NCBI GenBank assembly: GCA_034509495.1
Contig: CM067507.1
Location: forward strand, 18,908,602 to 18,972,601
Direction of reading: 5' to 3'
Length of the DNA stretch: 64,000 bases
Origin: Acestrorhynchus altus
Lineage: Eukaryota > Chordata > Actinopteri > Characiformes > Acestrorhynchidae
The translations under genes were made by a program, and so were the position numbers. Of the stretch, positions 37,045-49,569 are shown piece after piece; the first letter of the stretch is position 1, and the number at the start of each line of letters is the position of its first letter. Under the pieces are notes generated by a model that was not told the DNA's origin, ran no database searches, and saw nothing but the letters and a program-made list of their open reading frames with translations.

Positions 37045-37090
37045 TAATTAAGATAAGATCACCCTTTATTAGTCCAACAGTGGGGAAATT
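37045..37090 (-). mobile_element. LINE 3' terminal fragment, inverted
   Basis: AAGATAAGATCACCCTTTAT and TAGTCCAACAGTGGGGAAAT form the reverse complement of the AATTTCCCCACTGTGGGACTA-like end shared by fish CR1/Rex-type LINEs, related to the tail at 16960-16990. Only the last 45 bp remain. Confidence 0.5.
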
Positions 37091-37968
37091 CTGAACTTCT
37101 AATTAAAAAACGATTTGTTCTACTAAAATGCATACTAAAAGTATTTTTAGATAATTATTATTTCAACAATAAAATAATAATAAATTATAAAAATTTTAGA
37201 AATAACACTGTTAATTTGGCTTGCTAGAGCATGTTTTATTTGTTATGTGTTTCCCAATATGTTAAATTCAACAAATACACAGAAAATGCAAGCTAAAAGC
37301 GGTGAATATAGTTTTGGTGCTATATAAATCTATTATTAAAAATTCTGCAAGTTCCATCTTCAAAACACCAGTCTGGACAACAATTTGATGAGTAAATAAC
37401 CCTTAATCATCCAAATGGTTCTTTAATTGTTATACAGAACAATTGCCTTTGAAGAACCTCATTTTTAAAGAACATATTGTACTCTTAGGTAGACATCTAA
37501 TGACAAATATATCTTAGCAATTAAACCATGATTTTATTAGGAAAGATCACTCTTAATATAATCTATATCTTACTCTATTTCATAGTTATGGTAACAGTTT
37601 ATACAATAAGTGTGGAGTCTTTCTTTCTTCTGTCCCTTGGTGACTTATGAGAGCTTATCTTATTATTGCTTCTATTTGGGACCTTGCTGAGCTTAGACAG
37701 AATGAACTGCATGGCTACATACAAGCCTTGTCAGATAAAGACTTACCCAGCTCTGTGCTTCAGTGAACTCTATCATGAACAGTGATTAGTGGAATGTCTG
37801 GATCTACAGTTTAGTTTAAACACATTCTGGCCTCTTATCTTTAATAAACATAGACTTTAAAAAAAACTTTGATTCTGGTGTATTTCACCATGCGTGCAGC
37901 CAGACCACACATTATGTGTCCTAAGCCTATCTCTCCAAAGTACTGTCAATATGTAGTAGACATGGATG

Positions 37969-37970
<2 letters not shown>
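37091..37970. other. Non-coding, AT-rich
   Basis: No gene was recognised. The stretch 37400-37475 has the GGTTCTTTAA / GAAGAACCTC motif pair typical of small fish repeats. Confidence 0.4.

Positions 37971-38052
<82 letters not shown>
37971..38052. repeat. (CA)n microsatellite
   Basis: About 82 bp of uninterrupted CA. Confidence 0.98.
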
Positions 38053-38054
<2 letters not shown>

Positions 38055-39254
38055 ATTGTCATAGAAACTGTACTTCCATACTGGCAGAAATAACAGAATC
38101 AACCTCTGTGGTTTTGACCACAAAGTGGTGATTAACAGGGATTTGGTTATGATTTATTTTTGTAAGTTATTATTGATGCTTGAGAGAAGCATGATTTGTC
38201 TCAGAAAATTCTAAAATTGAGTAAACAGGTTATACATTTTAATGACAAGATCCCCTGCTATATGTGCCGACCATAAAACATAACACTTCTGAGAAAAGTG
38301 CATTTTAAGATAAAGTGCTTAATAATTTAATAAAGTGCTTGGCATCACTGCATTTTTGTGTCACTGGTGGCATATCCAGAAAGCTGTTTGTTTGATTTTG
38401 TTGAATTGCAGGACTTTAGACATAAACAAACATGTTGATCATTATGAGAACTTCCATTCCTTCAAATGGTAATCTCCTCATTTATAATGTCTTTCTTGCA
38501 CAGAACACTTTCCTCTCAAATATATCCCAAAAAGAACTCTAATCGTTGCGTGCTGTTTTTATAGGCTCCATGCTGACAGAACAGGATCTTTTGAACCATA
38601 GTCCTGTTTGTGTAATTTACTTGAGTCACAGAGTTCGTCATAATTCTCAGATCTAATTGGCTATTTAGCATCACATGATATTAACCACACAAGCAAATGG
38701 TCTGTGAAATTTCCTTACTGTAATGACTAGATTATCTATGCCAGTTCATTCTAAACTACAAATCTGAATTGTAGACTAAATCACCACTGACACTAAGATT
38801 TAGCTGTAATCTATGCTTGATCTTTGTCCAAGAGGCCATAGGGTCATTTTCCAAGATATGTCAGATCTGTCTTTCTAATGCACTGCCAGATATTAAATGG
38901 TGGGTTTGAATAAAGTGCTACAGTATTTATAGAGTGGGAAATTACACACACTTCAGTAACATCAATCCAAGAATACAAGTAAGGGCCCAGTGTACTAAGC
39001 AGACAGTATTACGGCCTATTATACTATTCTCTGTGTTTATCTCTGGAGTGTGGAAGTGTGTGTGTGTGAGATGTTTTGAAGCGTATATAGTGGCTGTGCA
39101 TGTGCTTCATTTGGCTCTGCCGATGCTGGGTTGATTTGTGATTTCAACAACTGCTATCTACAAATGTTTATGTGTCCAGGTTCCCTTTTATAACCGCCAA
39201 ACTCTGAGCACCAAATGTATGCCAAAGCAACCCTCCACCACTTTGTAGAAACTG

Positions 39255-39256
<2 letters not shown>
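38053..39256. other. Non-coding, no recognised feature
   Basis: No exon or known repeat was recognised between the two CA arrays. Confidence 0.45.

Positions 39257-39331
<75 letters not shown>
39257..39331. repeat. (CA)n microsatellite
   Basis: About 75 bp of uninterrupted CA. Confidence 0.98.
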
Positions 39332-39332
<1 letters not shown>

Positions 39333-40068
39333 ATTGCTGTCATTACCTGAACCAAACTGATGACTTATATATGCAGACCTGCCTTGTGGGCAGCAAAGAC
39401 CCAATCTGTCTCCATTTATGGGTCAAAATCCCTAAGTGCCCTAAAGCAACACTCTCTTCTCATTTCTCTTTGGGTGGGGGAGGGCTTTACCAAGTCAAAG
39501 CAGACAACGATTGCTTCTGTTAATACCTGCTTCTGGTTTTATCATACTGGAAAGTCTGAGAGGGAGGAAGAGCCTAGTGACAGGTGTGATTTTTCACCAT
39601 GCTGTTTTTTATGTTGGCTTTTTTTTTTAAATGATCTCATTGGTTAGTCCCAAGGAGACTCTCATGGCACACTACTTAGCGCTCATCAATCAGTGCTGAT
39701 GAAAGGCTTGCCACATTCATGCTGAGAATAGCGATGACTAAAACAACGAACCATTCTGAGTCAGGCCATTTCTAGGTGATTTAAATTCACTGTTTAGAGA
39801 GGAGGGCAGTCTCTTGATGAGTTCTCACGGTTCACTTGGTGTGGAGAGGGTACTCAAAGGTCAAAATCAGCTTATTCAAATCCAAAAGAAGGTTTGCTGT
39901 ACATTTGCTCTTGCTGCACATCATAGTACATTGCACTTATTGGGAGCATATGTGGGGATTTTGTGGATCAGTGTGTGTATTTCAAGTAAAATGTTTTCTC
40001 ACATTATAATTTACACTATCTGTGTGAACACTTGTATCATACGACATTGTGTCTTCTATCATCCTATT

Positions 40069-40150
40069 ACCCCTCCTGGCTAATATTGTCTTTATTAAAG
40101 TAAACATTTGTAGTGCCCGCCTGCCTGCCTTTATTCCTTTTTTCCTTCAT
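40069..40150 (+). repeat. Repeat family D, copy 1
   Basis: ACCCCTCCTGGCTAATATTG, TTATTAAAGTAAACA and CCGCCTGCCTGCCTTTATTC are repeated with minor changes at 42898-42975 in the same orientation. Unknown family; only about 80 bp is clearly shared. Confidence 0.6.
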
Positions 40151-42710
40151 CCAGAAATTAGTGCTTCTGAGCCAATAACACCTAGGGGACATTAGGTATG
40201 ACAGCCCAGTTAAAGTTCTACCAGGAGACTCCTAATGCTACATCACCATTACCACAATCAAATTTTTTCACCTGTCTTTTAAAGACCTCTACTGACAGCT
40301 CCATAATTGTACATATGTTATCACCTATGTTGTGACAGAGCATTATATCAACTTGTATTGTAATGAATATTACAAGCTTTGAACTTGTATTTACTATTCA
40401 TGGCCTGAGCAACTCATTTTTGAGTAAAAACGCATAATATATTGATTACTCTGACTTTATGAAATACTCAAAAAATCATATTGTGTTTGTTACAGATTAC
40501 AGTGAGTCATGTGACCCATTTCCAATTTACCAATGTACCAATTTATAGTAGTTGTAAAAAATTATGTATGTTATGCTGCTGTTCAAAACTAACCAGTATA
40601 TTTTTGTAGTAAGGAAATGACACAGGTCTAGACTATTGCATAACTCTTTATCATGTTATAAAATTGACATCTAAGCACATTAAAGAACATACAGAAGAAT
40701 AAGAGCATAAAGAAATACAGAAACATGTTACAGCTTCATTGATTGCTATGGAGTTGTTTAGTGGCTGCAAGGCAGTTGTGATGATATCCAAGGTGGTTGT
40801 TAAGTGGGGTTGTCAAGTGGTTAGTGTGGTAATCCACATAGTTGGGTGTTGCTGGTATATCATCAGTGCATAAGAAGAGTGCACATCATGTTATGCTGTG
40901 GGAAAACTATGTTTATATGTTTGACAAAAGTTGTATACAACCCTGAATTTTTTGGAACTGTGCCCTTCTGATGAATACAACCCAATTTTATCTAAATGTA
41001 TAAATAATTTCATGTGTCTCATGTAGATAAAAAATCAAGGAATATCAGGATCAAATATTATGATCATATTATTCAATTAAACTACATTTTTAGAGAGAAA
41101 AGTTTGATATTAATATTCTCAGTATTATTACCTATCCTGGCCCAACATACCTGAATTGCTTCATATATTTCAATAAAATTGTACGTAATCCAAACATCAT
41201 TATATGTGATACAAAAAGTGTGAGTAGCACTGAATCCTCCACCATAAATACCAATAGTGCACACCACTATAGTGTTCCATAACCAGTCTCTGATCCCACA
41301 CCACATCAAGGCACATGCTGAAGGTTAATTCCATCACCTGTTTTTTGTTTTGCCCTGTTACTTCTTGCATGGCACAATATGCTTGCACTCCTTGACCAGC
41401 ATCCAGGCCCCTGGAAAATGCAGGCTATGCTTTCATCTCTCATGTGGTCTGCACCAGCCTGGAGCTGGCCGGCTATATCAGAATACACTCTTCTTAGAGC
41501 CGTGTCCTGCCTCCACCTCTGCAGGAGCATGCGCTCTTGGCTGTTCGCTCGTACCGTTTATGGCTCCACTTCAAAGCCCCCACTGTAGCTCTGCCAGAGA
41601 GCACCACATAACTCAGCCAACATGAAAGTATGGCCCATCGTAAATTTTGCGAAAAACTAAAACAAACATACTGGAGCATAACAAGCTTAATAAGTAAGGA
41701 ACAATGCCACAACTTCGTACCCATGCTCATCTGGAATATGGAGTCAGCTGTTTTGTTTCAGCCTAAATACATTAAAGTGTGTTTTCCGTACACAACCAGG
41801 CCCGTAATTTCATACACCTACAGCACTGCAGAGGTATTAGTTTTTTTTAGGAATGTGCATAGTGGGGCCAAAGAATTTCTGGCGATGGGATTTTATTTTC
41901 TGGGTTGACTTTGATGTGGATCAACGTATTCTCTGTTCTTTCTTTTGCTGTGGAAAATTAGAAGCATACATGTCAGCACAAAGGTCGAGGGCAAAACAAA
42001 CTATTACAATGAAGTTAGACTTTAATGAGAACGTTTTACTCAAAGCAGTAATGGTTAATGGATAATTAAGTTAGCAAAGTTGCACAAGCCTCTATAATCA
42101 ACTCTTGTATATGCTCACTGTAGCTGACAGCACAGTAAATAACAATCCTGGATAAAACACTGTGAGAAGTTCAACATCTGAAGAAATAATGCTGATCTTA
42201 ATCTAAGAAAATGAAACGGTGCAGCAAAATCACTAATCAAAATTGTTCTGAAGGCAACTCTCAGACAAAACAACTCCCATTGGTTAAGAATAATCAACAA
42301 AATTACCAGTTACCAGTAAAGTTAGTAGCTTTAGACACATACAGTATATCTTCTCCTCAGACCTTTATACATGAATACGTTGCATCAAAGGAGGGCAACA
42401 GTTTGAGATTTTATTGTTTGTTTTTAAAAAAATTCTTTTTATATGCTGTTGATTTTTGCTTGCTTATTAGTTAGCTAGCTGAGTAATGTTGTGCAGGCAA
42501 ACTGTCAAGAATACTAACCAATAGCTTTGTGTTACTCTTTTTACTCTCTGTGCTGGCATACTGTAAATTGCTTCCTTAGAAGCTAACTGACTTTTGAGTT
42601 TGCAGGCAGTTTTCTACATATAAAGCCCTGAGGAGTAGATACACTTTACTAAAGCTCCACTTAAGGGTTATTTTAATTGGTTATAAATTAAAATAAAGTG
42701 AAGTGAATTA
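40151..42710. other. Non-coding; degenerate GGTTGTTA motif and a GC-rich block
   Basis: The stretch 40750-40860 has degenerate repeats of a TGGTTGTTAAGTGG-like unit, the complement of the AGCAACCAC unit at 55560-55840. The block 41350-41620 is GC-richer and gives open frames on both strands without family resemblance. TTGTATACAACCCTGAATTT near 40930 resembles the start of a common fish DNA repeat. Confidence 0.35.
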
Positions 42711-42711
42711 C

Positions 42712-42975
42712 ATTTGCTCTGCCCCAGAAGTAGCATTGCCTTTATAACAGTTTTGAGTAGTGATTTTGCACGGCCTTCTGTTGTTTGGTCTCATCCTAAC
42801 GAACACTATGTGTATAGAAAGCTCATGTCAAAAAATATTACAACTGTTTCTATGATTTATAAAGCAAAAAGGCCCAATCTGTGATGTATGTAAGTGACCC
42901 CTCCTGGCTAACATTGTTGTAATTAAAGTAAACACTAGCTGTGAGTGCCTGCCTGCTTTCATTCCTTCACCCACC
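42712..42975 (+). repeat. Repeat family D, copy 2, with 4.0-kb-related segment
   Basis: 42898-42975 matches 40069-40150. Upstream, 42712-42770 (ATTTGCTCTGCCCCAGAAGT, then GAGTAGTGATTTT) resembles 4038-4100, so the two pieces may belong to one longer old repeat. Confidence 0.45.
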
Positions 42976-43137
42976 CTGTTACTACACCACCTCTATGACC
43001 TCATCCTTAACTCCCCTCTATTATCCCCCCAACTCTCTCCATCCGTTATCCATCCTCAGCTCTTACCAACTTTCCTGAATGGGGCATTACAGTTGGGGAA
43101 GCACCTGCTTTCACTAGGCCGCTTATTAACAATAACA

Positions 43138-43140
<3 letters not shown>

Positions 43141-43185
<45 letters not shown>
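43141..43185. repeat. (TC)n microsatellite
   Basis: About 45 bp of uninterrupted TC. Confidence 0.97.
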
Positions 43186-43187
<2 letters not shown>

Positions 43188-43677
43188 TTAACTTGAGACA
43201 GGTTTCCATTACACTGAAAGGGGGGAACCAATGTTTCCTGTCCTCTGAGCCTCTGCTCTCTCACCTCTGCCAATTTCACTATTTTTGGAAAATGCAGGGC
43301 CAAAAGAAAACCTTTGCTGGGACGTTTGCATGACAGACCCGGACTTTGAGGTTGACTTTGGACCACCGCAGTCCTCTGGAACCGATCTTCACACATTGTT
43401 TTGATGGACCTGCCATGTGGAATGAAAGGAAAGCAAGAAAAGAAACAAAAATGCTAAAACACAAAAGAAAGAAAGGGACAAAAATGTATGCTATACACTA
43501 TTACTGGTGAAATGCTGTTATGCAGTGGAGTTATTCTTCATTCTTCTTCCAGAGATTATCACATGTAGATTAAATACACCTGACAGCCATCTGAACACAA
43601 TTTTGCCTGGAAGAGACTCAAACTAATAAATTTTTTGTATTAAGTTATTAATGTGGCAAATATAACACATTTCATTC

Positions 43678-44235
43678 CTCTTTAGAACCCATTCATTTTG
43701 TGGAAGTGTTTATAGGAGACAATCACAAATACTAGGTATTGTCATTTTCAGGAGATCCAAGGCTAATTGTCTAATTTGAGGTGTAAAATATAGGGGAATT
43801 TGCATTGCATGAAGTTGACAATGTGAACAAAAGCAGGACTAAAAGCAGTCTGAGATATCCTGTCATTAACTGATTATCTTGAATGTGTTTGAACTGAAAA
43901 TGTAATCATTTTGATGTTTTGATGTTTTGAGTACTTTTTTGTTTTGACTATTTGTAATGTTTAGCTTGACAAGGATATTTATAATAAAAAGATCTTCAAA
44001 AAACTTGACAGTTGTCCGAATAAAAAGACAACAACCTGAATGTCCTTTATTGTTAATTACTTTGTCATTAGTGTTAGCATCAATATTATCCCATCTCATG
44101 AAAGCAATTCTCATTTTCCTCAATAACCCATTATATCTGGGTTAGTAATATCTTTAGTGGAGTCTGCATGCAGGATGAACATATACACATGAACAGAGCT
44201 GTAAACAGACACTTGAAGGCTCCTTTGGCATTTAA
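43678..44235 (-). mobile_element. Family A element, copy 4
   Basis: Begins TTTAGAACCCATTCATTTTG (family right terminus) and runs through ATTTGTAATG.TTAGCTTGA and AAGGATATTTATAATAAAAAG to the core, which on the minus strand includes GTTCATCCTGCATGCAGACT and AACCCAGATATAATGGGTTA (44105-44190). It ends near TTGGCATTTAAACTGGG. The far end is missing. Confidence 0.68.
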
Positions 44236-45735
44236 ACTGGGTGAATATGCTTGTATGAGCATGCTAGCCCTGTAGGGTGGTTATAGTTCCTTGCTGACAG
44301 AGACACCACAAAGAAGACAAAAACACAGAGATTTAATCTCAAATTACACACTACTCCCTGTACCTTATGAAATAATTGATGTGTTAGCATTTTCATGAAC
44401 CCCCATTTTACCATCCACATAACAACACTGAGAATGGAATTACTGAATATTTTCACACTGGTAGGAGTTTTGCAAAAGGTCAAATTTCAATGACCAAGAC
44501 TTTAGTTTTTGTGCGGATGAAAAGCCAAAACACATAGAACAAGCTACATTTTCAAAATGTACTTGTGTGCACAAGGCTTGGAAGTGTGCTTCTCCCTGTA
44601 TCAACAAGATTTTCTCTTGGTTTTTTTTTTGTTTTTTTTCATTCTGCCAGCTTTGACTAGAGTTTCTGCTTGTGTTCCAGGTTTAGGTAAATTATTGGGG
44701 CACAAAAATAACAAGTCAACAGAATTGGCCAGTTTTGGTTAAGGTGGATTTTCTTATTAAATATGATATTTAATGTGTTTTACTGCCCTTTTTTGGTTAT
44801 GGTTATGTACGATTAATCATTTAATTAAGGGTCGATTTAAAATAGTAATAAGTCTGAAAATGCAACTAACAGAGATCAATTTTCAGTTAATTTTAAATCT
44901 CAAATTTCTAATAAAGAACTAAAGAACATCAGTTCAGTCACCTGTCATATTACAATAAGCACTGACCTGGTGTAAGCAAGACTTTTACAGTAAAACTTGT
45001 TTTTAGGTGCTATGCATCTTTAAAAACAGATAATTTGTCTTCTCTTCTAGAGTTCATACAAAGTATGTGCTACTGATATGGAGATATATGCAGGAGTATC
45101 TGTCCTAGGTGAAATGCTATAGTCTCCAGGAGAGCAGAGGCTGGGTGGTTCCTGATCTAATTTGCAAGCCCTTTTCCACTCCACCCACACATTCTGTTCC
45201 CAGATCATTAAACGGTGATGGCTCTTCCCAGGGGTCCAGTGCTCCCTCCTTCGTCACATCCCAGCCCTCGCGTTCACCTCACTTTGAAATCAGACACTGC
45301 AGTGATGAAGTTATTTATTATTCTCTCCCCTCCCCACTCGTTCTCCTCCAGAGGAAAAGAGATGGGGAGACGGAGTGAGAAGAAAAGAGTTTTGTTGGCG
45401 ATAGTTATTGAAGTTATTGAAACTATCTTTTGTATAATATTATTTCTCCTATGTGATATCTATTCCAGGTCTCTGCTACTGAACACAGATTAATTCAATA
45501 CTTATTTGAAAGTTATGCAAATTAGAAGTGTAGAAAAAGGACAGCCAGCAAGTTACAAAAATGGATTGTGTTGTCAAGACTGTGTTATTTTGTAACAATG
45601 AAGTGTTCAAAATAGCTGTGATAATGGTATTCCACCAATCATTCGGGATATCCACATGAATCAATTATTAAAATGTAAACAAAGTCATTCCAAATGTTTT
45701 AATGAGAATTTCACTGAGAATGGTTCACAGTGGCA
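44236..45735. other. Non-coding, no recognised repeat; block at 45100-45370
   Basis: No exon was recognised. The block 45100-45370 is complex, repeat-free and GC-richer, with open frames in two plus phases that lack family resemblance. Confidence 0.4.
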
Positions 45736-45739
45736 GTGA

Positions 45740-45890
45740 TTGGAAAACTGTAGTGTAAAGTCTCTGGGGAGTTGAGTCTGAGTTGTGTCTTTTGTATCTA
45801 TGTTGCAAATCTGAGTATAGTCTTAAATCTCTGGGAGCAAATGTGAGTCTATGGGGTGGGACTCTGGGTCAAGCCTCAAGTTTCAGAGAA
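45740..45890. repeat. Degenerate minisatellite, TCTCTGGG-GAGT motif
   Basis: Imperfect repeats around AAGTCTCTGGGGAGTTGAGT, AAATCTCTGGGAGCAAATGT and GAGTCTATGGGGTGGGACTC, spaced about 30-60 bp. The array at 50885-51020 is similar in style. Confidence 0.4.
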
Positions 45891-45896
45891 TTTTAA

Positions 45897-46091
45897 TTTA
45901 GCACTAAGACCCATAGATATGCACATATCAGATAGACATGCCATATTCCAGGCTTCATATCTTCATATATCTTAACAAACTATGCACTCTATCCATGCTT
46001 TTCATCATTGAAACTATGAATTATCCATGAATAATCCAGCTTGGAATACAGTCAAAAAACATTCCATAAAATTGACCTAGAGTTCTAAAGG
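45897..46091 (+). mobile_element. Family A element, copy 5 (internally deleted)
   Basis: Preceded by TTAA at 45893-45896 and followed by TTAG. Starts TTTAGCACTAAGACCC and ends AGAGTTCTAAAGG, with ATCCATGAATAATCCAGCTTGG inside (two blocks, near 46024), as in copy 1. Only about 195 bp remain and the core is absent. Confidence 0.6.
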
Positions 46092-46414
46092 TTAGACTGT
46101 TTATTAACTACAGGAATTGCACTGTACACAAGTAACCAAATAAAATGAATGCCATCTTTACACCAAATGACTTTGTGATTTCACTCACAGACACATTTTC
46201 AATATCATAAATAATCACATACGTCTTGCTAGAGTTCCCACATACTCTTGTCATCTTGACCATCAACTAAAGTGGTTTCCTCCTCTTAACGTTCCTGTAA
46301 AATTAACCTTGTTTAATATCATATTTTTAGTCATGAAAATTGTGATGTGGACATTGTAAATAACAATAGGCTTTCCAGCACCAAATAGGAAGCAGCAAAG
46401 TGTCAGTCAGGCAT

Positions 46415-46690
46415 TATCTTATCCACTTTGTCCTGAATATCATCAAGGTGGTTCTAGAGCCTACCCACAATCTTTGGACCCAAGGCAGGAATGCCACCTG
46501 GATAAGGCACCAGTCAATCATCATGTACCACACTAACAGTCATGCCTGGGGTAATTTAGCAGGGCCAATTCACCTACTATGTACATTTTTGGGATGCAGG
46601 AGAAAACCAGAGTACCAGGAAGAAACACAAATGAACATGGGAAGAACACACAAAATCAGTGGCTCAACCAGGGATTAAACCAACAACCCC
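46415..46690 (+). repeat. Repeat family E, copy 1
   Basis: Shares with 58845-59190 the order CTAGAGCCTACCCACAATCT, AAGGCAGGAATGCCACCTGG, GGCACCAGTCAATCAT, AATTCACCTACTATGTACAT, GGAAGAACACACAAAATC and CAGGGATTAAACC. This is a heavily diverged copy of a very common teleost repeat. Confidence 0.65.
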
Positions 46691-47368
46691 AGGTCCATGG
46701 AGTAGTGTGACACATGTGTTGCCAGTGTGTTGCCTGATGCCGCAAAGTGGCTACATTTATTTAACTAGGGCCATGTCCATGTTCTGCAAAGTCTGATTTT
46801 ATTTTTTCTTTGGGTGTTTATTTAAAAGACTATTGAATACTCAGAGGGAGCTTTGGCTAAAAGACACTAATGACTTGCAAAGATTTTCAACAGTTTCTCA
46901 TCTTGTGCACTTACAAGAAGATGCATGGTGGGAACATCATTTTCAAAGGAATCTAGTTGCAGTTTTGTCTTCTAGTGTATGGTTAGCATTATGGGACAGC
47001 TGTCAGATTCAAAATGGCTTCAACTGTGGTCTGTTTATTATACATTGTCAGTCAGAACTAGTGTTACATGTTGTTACCACTTAGTAAACCAACAAATCAC
47101 TGTAAATAATTAGTTTTTGAATGCATCCTATTTAGCGAGTGTATAAGGTAATCCATTTAGTATTGTATACGTTTTAAAGGAATTTGTAACTTACAATAAC
47201 TTATTCTGGTTGAAAAGCTATCATGCTTGCTATCCAAACTACATAATATGCAAGATATTTTGACTCTGAGTCTGTGCTGAGTTGCAAGACAGTTAACATG
47301 GAGCTAATGTGCAGCTTAAGTGCAAAATGCTACCTAAAGTCTAAATGTTTAGCAGAAAGCTGAACTGT
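46691..47368. other. Non-coding, no recognised feature
   Basis: No exon or known repeat was recognised. An 83-codon plus frame at 46833-47084 has no family resemblance. Confidence 0.4.
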
Positions 47369-47372
47369 TTAA

Positions 47373-48103
47373 TGTTTAGAACCCAAGAGTAGCATTTTGT
47401 GGACAGGCATCATATCTCTCAGTAATCTACAGATAGAGTAAACTGTGTTTACTTCTCACTCCACTTGATCTCAACCTGCATACAGACTCTGACTGACCAG
47501 TGAAAGGAGGCGGGGCTAATGACATCACTGACCGAGATATTGGGTTACAGAGAAAAATGAGAAGGGCGGGGCTATTTGGTCTCTTACTTTGCTCATTCTG
47601 TGTTCAAATTTCAGAATACAAGTCCTGAGAAGGATAATACTGATTCAAATATAAAAAAAAAAAATAATACTTTTAGGTTGTTTTGTTACTACTATCAAGT
47701 TTTCTGAACAACTTATTGTAAATGTCCTTGTCAATCTATGAATTACAAATAATTCATTAAACATCTTGCATGTTCACCTCAAAAGGATTCTGGATGATCA
47801 GTTTCAGGATTTCTTAGATTTTATCTTGTCCTTCTAAGCAAAAAATAACAACAAACACAACTAAGGTGCACATAAATTTATTATCAAAACATTACCAAAT
47901 TCATACAAATATTTAAATATTTACATCTCGAAGGAAGACAAATTTGAATAACCTGGGATCTTCTGAAAATAACAATATCTGGCATGTGTGATTGTCTCAT
48001 GAATCTCTCATTATCTCTATGAATATGTTTTTTAATGTTTTGGCAAATTGAAGCACATCAAACTACAAACATGTCCCACAAAATTAGCCTAGGGATCTAA
48101 AGG
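47373..48103 (+). mobile_element. Family A element, copy 6 (best-preserved, TTAA-flanked)
   Basis: Flanked by TTAA at 47369-47372 and 48104-48107. Left end TGTTTAGAACCCAAGAGTAG; the right end read inward from the other strand is CCTTTAGATCCCTAGGCTAA, then ATTTTGTGG-like sequence on both, so the ends are imperfect inverted repeats of about 28 bp. The core at 47470-47560 reads TCAACCTGCATACAGACTCT, GGAGGCGGGGCTAATGACAT and GATATTGGGTTACAG. Length 731 bp, no coding potential. A TTAA duplication suggests mobilisation by a piggyBac-type transposase. Confidence 0.78.
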
Positions 48104-48107
48104 TTAA

Positions 48108-49134
48108 TAATGCCTTTAAAAGCTGAATGTTTTTGGATATGCCATTCTCAACCATAGTTTCTGTAGTAAATAACAAGGCTGAGTTTTAAATTGCAAAGAT
48201 TGTAAATTGTAAACAGTTGTATTACTCTAAAGAAATCTGAGACAGCGAGTTTCTCCACAATGCACCATTTCACATCAAATGACTATATATATCAACAATT
48301 ATTTAGAAATTTTGAAAAACTGGTGGAATTCCACTTCGACTTTCACATATTACCATATGTTTCAGATCCATTTCGATTGTTTTATTGTCTCAAGGTTGTT
48401 CTAGTGTAAAGTTTCCATTAAAGAGTCAAATAGACCACAAATAGTTCTGTCTTTGCAAGGATCAGTAGTCTAAATGATGAGAAGAGCCTTTGTCAGTACA
48501 GTAGAGAAAAAAAGTCATTGTGTCTAAAACTTCAGTGCCAGATGAATTCCCCCTTTCTCACGTTCATTACATGGTATTCTTGGTCTGCTTTGGTCTTTCA
48601 TGCATCAAATGTGGCACTAGGGCACAATAGTCTCAGTTGGGTGACTTTGACTATCACTTTCCATCAGTGTCAGCACAGCAGCTGCTGGAGGAGATTTCCG
48701 GAATGGCATTCCGGGATCTGCAGACAGCCCAGAACTGCTATTCTCGTTGTCATACAGAAGAGGATGTGGATACTAAGTGAGTCTGGGAATCTGACACAAT
48801 TCGAAAAGAACAGGTCTCTCATAACCAGCGTGCCTGAAAATCTGCCAGAAAAAGGGGTACTGAGATCTACCCCATCCATCCACAAACACATACCTTTGTA
48901 TCTGCTGTTGTGAGATTGGACAAGCTTATTGTAGAGCTTAAAAACAGCCTATTAAGCAGATAAGAAGTAACTTTACAAAGTATCATAATGTCTTTGTTGG
49001 TGGAAAATTGAGGTGTAACACTTTTTCTATAAGTATCTGTTTAGTGGTCAATATAATCTATTTACTCTGATTTGAACCGGAAGCCAACATGGCTAAAACC
49101 CAAGGCTTACACTTTACTTTTTTTCCTATGTATG
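48108..49134. other. Non-coding apart from an exon-like segment
   Basis: No repeat was recognised. The open segment 48631-48776 (plus strand), described among the findings, has an acceptor-like TAG before it and a GTGAGT after it. Confidence 0.3.
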
Positions 49135-49162
49135 TATTTATTTATTTATTTATTTATTTATT
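49135..49162. repeat. (TATT)n microsatellite
   Basis: About seven TATT units followed by a T-run. Confidence 0.9.
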
Positions 49163-49569
49163 ACTTTTTTTTTTTTGGAGACCCCCATAAGACATCTGCT
49201 GCCCTGTGCACAGTGTGTGGTCTACATGGCTTATTTGAATGCAGAGGCTCTGCTGGGATGTGTGCTGGGGATGTGTGCTTGTTAAAAATGTTAAATGTTA
49301 AACTGAATCAGTGAGAAAATCTGAAAAGGAAATCATATTTCTGTGAATAATTTGGTGTATGTTGGTAAATTTCTGAAGAAATATTTTATTTTGGTGATCA
49401 GTAAACCTGTCTTGAAGTTAGGCTACTGGAGCAAAGCTGGAGTAAAGCACACAAGTTGCAAGTTGTCTCCTACTCATCAAAACTGGGGCCTATGCAGGAA
49501 ACAAATGAAAAGTGTATAAATACTATGAAGTCCTTTATTATTTTTGTAATTTATGTATATATCAGAATT

